Part shown: positions 61,862 to 64,000 of the stretch, piece after piece
How the letters are laid out: each line of letters begins with the position of its first letter
How positions within the stretch are numbered: the stretch's first letter is position 1
DNA from: Azospirillum sp. SYSU D00513
GTDB lineage: Bacteria; Pseudomonadota; Alphaproteobacteria; Azospirillales; Azospirillaceae
Assembly: GCF_017356015.1 (NCBI RefSeq)
Contig: NZ_JAFIQV010000029.1
Location: forward strand, 38,236 to 102,235
DNA length: 64,000 nt
Reading direction: 5' to 3'
The notes under the pieces: generated by a model
Told to the model about the DNA's origin: nothing
The model's input: only the letters and a program-made list of their open reading frames with translations
Database searches by the model: none
Position numbers and translations under genes: made by a program

Positions 61862-62872
61862 ATGGAAAACCCGATGTCGCATCTGGTCCGCTGCCTGGCC
61901 GCGACGGCCGTCGCGGCCGGCACGCTCGCCGTGACGGCCACGGCGGCTCAGGCCGCCTGGGAGCCGACCAAGAACGTCGAATTCATCGTGCCGGCGGGCA
62001 CGGGCGGCGGCGCCGATCAGATGGCGCGGATGATCCAGGGCATCATCCAGAAGAACAATCTGATGAAGCAGTCCATGGTGGTGATCAACAAGTCGGGCGG
62101 TGCCGGCGCCGAGGGCTTCCTCGACGTCAAGGGCTCCAACCGCAACCCGCACAAGATCATCATCACGCTTTCCAACCTCTTCACCACGCCGCTGGCCACG
62201 GGCGTGCCCTTCTCCTGGAAGGACATGACGCCGGTCGCCATGCTGGCGCTGGACAACTTCGTGCTGTGGACCAACGCCAACAGCCCGATCAAGTCGGCCA
62301 AGGAGTATGCCGAGGCGGCCAAGGCCGGCACGCTGAAGATGGGCGGCACCGGCTCCAAGCAGGAGGACCAGATCATCACCGCCGCCATCGAGCAGGCGAC
62401 GGGGGCCAAGATGACCTACGTGCCCTACAAGGGCGGCGGGGACGTGGCGGCGCAGCTGGTCGGCGGCCACATCGACTCCAGCGTGAACAACCCGATCGAG
62501 GCGGTGTCGCAGTGGCGCGGCGCTGCCTTGAACCCGCTCTGCACCTTCGGCAAGACCCGCATGGAGGGTTCCGAGCCGGTGCATGACGGCAAGGCCTGGA
62601 AGGACATCCCGACCTGCACCGAGGCCGGCCTGCCGGTCGAGTACCAGATGCTGCGCGGGATCTTCATGGGTCCGGGCGTGACCAAGGACCAGATCCAGTA
62701 CTACGTGGACCTGTTCGAGAAGGTGCGAGCCACGTCCGACTGGAAGGACTTCATGGCGAAGGGCGCCTTCGACCAGACCTTCCTGACCGGCGAGAAGTAT
62801 GCCGCCTGGCTCGGCGAGGCCGAGGTCCTGCACAAGGATCTCATGACCAAGGCGGGCTTCGTCGCGAAGTGA
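61862..62872 (+). CDS. tctC: Tripartite tricarboxylate transporter substrate-binding protein
   Basis: This 336-residue periplasmic protein of the TctC (Bug) family binds a di- or tricarboxylate for the TctAB permease. Residues 1-33 are a signal peptide ending AQA. The mature protein starts AWEPTKNVEFIVPAGTGGGADQMAR, and the characteristic NKSGGAGAEGFLDVKG and YVPYKGGGDVAAQLVGGHID motifs follow. GGAGG lies six bases upstream of ATG 61862. tctB and tctA follow, so the operon is complete in this direction. Confidence 0.95.
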   Translation: MENPMSHLVRCLAATAVAAGTLAVTATAAQAAWEPTKNVEFIVPAGTGGGADQMARMIQGIIQKNNLMKQSMVVINKSGGAGAEGFLDVKGSNRNPHKIIITLSNLFTTPLATGVPFSWKDMTPVAMLALDNFVLWTNANSPIKSAKEYAEAAKAGTLKMGGTGSKQEDQIITAAIEQATGAKMTYVPYKGGGDVAAQLVGGHIDSSVNNPIEAVSQWRGAALNPLCTFGKTRMEGSEPVHDGKAWKDIPTCTEAGLPVEYQMLRGIFMGPGVTKDQIQYYVDLFEKVRATSDWKDFMAKGAFDQTFLTGEKYAAWLGEAEVLHKDLMTKAGFVAK

Positions 62873-62956
62873 GCGGCGGACCGGGACGCGCCTGAACGCC
62901 CGGCCCCGGAACGGTCCGCCGGACCCTTCCGGGGCTGCCTGCCGGAGTGGTGGAAC

Positions 62957-63463
62957 ATGCACACGGAACATTCTGACCAGCGGGCCGTCGTCTCGGTCCG
63001 CACCGCCGAGATCGGCGTCGCCCTGCTGTTCATCCTCGCCTCCATCGTCGTGATGATCGACAGCGTGCGGGTCGGCAACGGCTGGGCCGCGGACGGGCCG
63101 GAGGCCGGCTATTTCCCCTTCTACGTCGGCGTGGTGATGTTCATCGCCAGCACCGGCACGCTGGTCGGCGCCATCCGCGCGCGCGGCACCGGGCGGGAGG
63201 CCTTCGTCGAACACGGCCAGCTCAGGCTGATCCTGAAGGTCTTCGTGCCGTCGGTGGTCTTCGTCGCGCTGATCTGGCCGCTCGGGATCTACGTCGCCTC
63301 GGCTCTCTTCATCGCCTTCTTCATGGGCTGGGTCGGCCGCTATCGCCCGCACGTCATAGCACCCGTCGCCGTGCTGGTTCCGCTGGCCCTCTTCGCCATG
63401 TTCGAGGTCTGGTTCCTCGTCCCGCTGCCCAAGGGGCCGCTCGAAGCCCTTTTCGGCTACTGA
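62957..63463 (+). CDS. tctB: Tripartite tricarboxylate transporter small permease
   Basis: This 168-residue inner-membrane protein has four to five helices and is the small subunit of the TctABC transporter. The motif GPEAGYFPFYVGVVMFIAS near residue 47 is the TctB signature. It lies 84 bases after tctC and 16 bases before tctA. Confidence 0.92.
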   Translation: MHTEHSDQRAVVSVRTAEIGVALLFILASIVVMIDSVRVGNGWAADGPEAGYFPFYVGVVMFIASTGTLVGAIRARGTGREAFVEHGQLRLILKVFVPSVVFVALIWPLGIYVASALFIAFFMGWVGRYRPHVIAPVAVLVPLALFAMFEVWFLVPLPKGPLEALFGY

Positions 63464-63479
63464 CCCCGGGAGGACCGTC

Positions 63480-64000
63480 TTGGAAGCCTTCTCGTCTCTC
63501 ATCATGGGCTTTGGTGTGCTCGCCGATCCCATGAACATCGTCTACATGTTCATCGGCGTCACGCTGGGCGTCCTCATCGGCGTCCTGCCCGGACTGGGCG
63601 GCGCCAACGGCGTCGCCATCCTGCTGCCCCTCACCTTCAGCATGCCGCCGACCTCGGCCATCATCATGCTGTCCTGCATCTACTGGGGCGCGCTCTTCGG
63701 CGGCGCCATCACCTCGGTGCTCTTCAACATCCCCGGCGAGCCATGGTCGGTCGCGACCACCTTCGACGGCCACCCCATGGCCCAGAACGGCCGGGCCGGC
63801 GAGGCGCTCACCGCAGCCTTCACCTCCTCCTTCTTCGGCGCCTTCGTCGCCGTCCTGCTCATCACCTTCCTCGCTCCCGTCATCGCCGGCTTCGCCCTGC
63901 GATTCGGGCCAGCCGAGTTCTTCGCCGTGCAGATGCTGACATTCTGCAGCTTCGTCGGCATGGGCAAGGAGCCGCCCTTCAAGGTGCTCGCCGCCATGAT
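63480..64000 (+). CDS. tctA: Tripartite tricarboxylate transporter large permease, 5' part
   Basis: This is the first 173 residues of the large 12-helix permease; the gene runs past the window end. The TTG at 63480 is used as start because GGGAGG lies six bases upstream and the protein begins (M)EAFSSLIMGFGVLADPMN, as in relatives. The signature GVLIGVLPGLGGANGVAILLPLTF (about 37-60) and NIPGEPWSVATTFDGHPMAQNG (about 85-106) are unmistakable. Confidence 0.93.
   Translation, partial: MEAFSSLIMGFGVLADPMNIVYMFIGVTLGVLIGVLPGLGGANGVAILLPLTFSMPPTSAIIMLSCIYWGALFGGAITSVLFNIPGEPWSVATTFDGHPMAQNGRAGEALTAAFTSSFFGAFVAVLLITFLAPVIAGFALRFGPAEFFAVQMLTFCSFVGMGKEPPFKVLAAM

Overview
The window is GC-rich, almost entirely protein-coding DNA from an alphaproteobacterium. 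Several features suggest Rhodospirillales, most likely Azospirillum or a close relative: SmoEFGK/MtlK-type polyol catabolism, an RpoH of alphaproteobacterial type, a TctABC tricarboxylate transporter, a trifunctional kinase/ATPase/histidine kinase and EcfG-like promoter motifs. The genus is an inference from gene content. No tRNA, rRNA, CRISPR array, insertion sequence or phage module was found.

Region by region. 1-8.2 kb is core metabolism and stress: the end of an M3 peptidase, a branched-chain amino-acid type ABC binding protein, SlyX, a gluconokinase fused to 6-phosphogluconate dehydrogenase, then rpoH-hflX behind a near-perfect sigma-32 promoter, and an aldo/keto reductase. 8.2-11.6 kb is accessory-looking: an excalibur-domain protein, a helix-turn-helix-like gene broken by an amber codon, a chorismate-lyase/UTRA-fold gene, an HD-GYP phosphodiesterase and a 29-bp inverted repeat pair. 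11.6-15 kb has TerC, a carboxylesterase and nicotinate phosphoribosyltransferase. 15-24 kb is a seven-gene sorbitol/mannitol uptake and catabolism operon (ABC transporter, two polyol dehydrogenases, fructokinase) divergent from a ROK regulator. A Tat-exported glucose-fructose oxidoreductase follows; it could make sorbitol in the periplasm for that transporter to import.

26-36 kb is a mixed stress and housekeeping region: VOC-EVE-WYL genes, a chemotaxis receptor, GFA, CsbD, an exported YghA-type SDR, a zinc alcohol dehydrogenase, DUF3008, DUF3891 and an AraC regulator. 36.5-43.8 kb is one signalling operon read on the minus strand: a 1,692-residue pseudokinase/ATPase/GAF/histidine kinase, a receiver-PAS-histidine kinase and a FixJ-type regulator. 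43.9-50 kb has pirin, a chloroperoxidase-like hydrolase, a LysR/MFS pair and an FMN alpha-hydroxyacid oxidase.

48.4-55.1 kb looks iron-related: a TonB siderophore receptor, PiuC dioxygenase and Sel1 protein behind a Fur/Irr-like palindrome, then an unusual LysR-TrpD2 fusion with its own Fur-like box. 56.6-61.6 kb is a surface-polysaccharide cluster (three family 2 glycosyltransferases and a flippase) behind a structured leader. The window ends inside tctA of a tctC-tctB-tctA operon.

The most unusual items are the GntK-Gnd fusion with a ribosome-binding site and ATG retained at the domain junction, the LysR-TrpD2 fusion, the amber-interrupted gene, an alcohol dehydrogenase whose only well-placed start codon is GTT, the DFG-to-GFG pseudokinase, and a leader in which one strand segment can pair with either of two partners.
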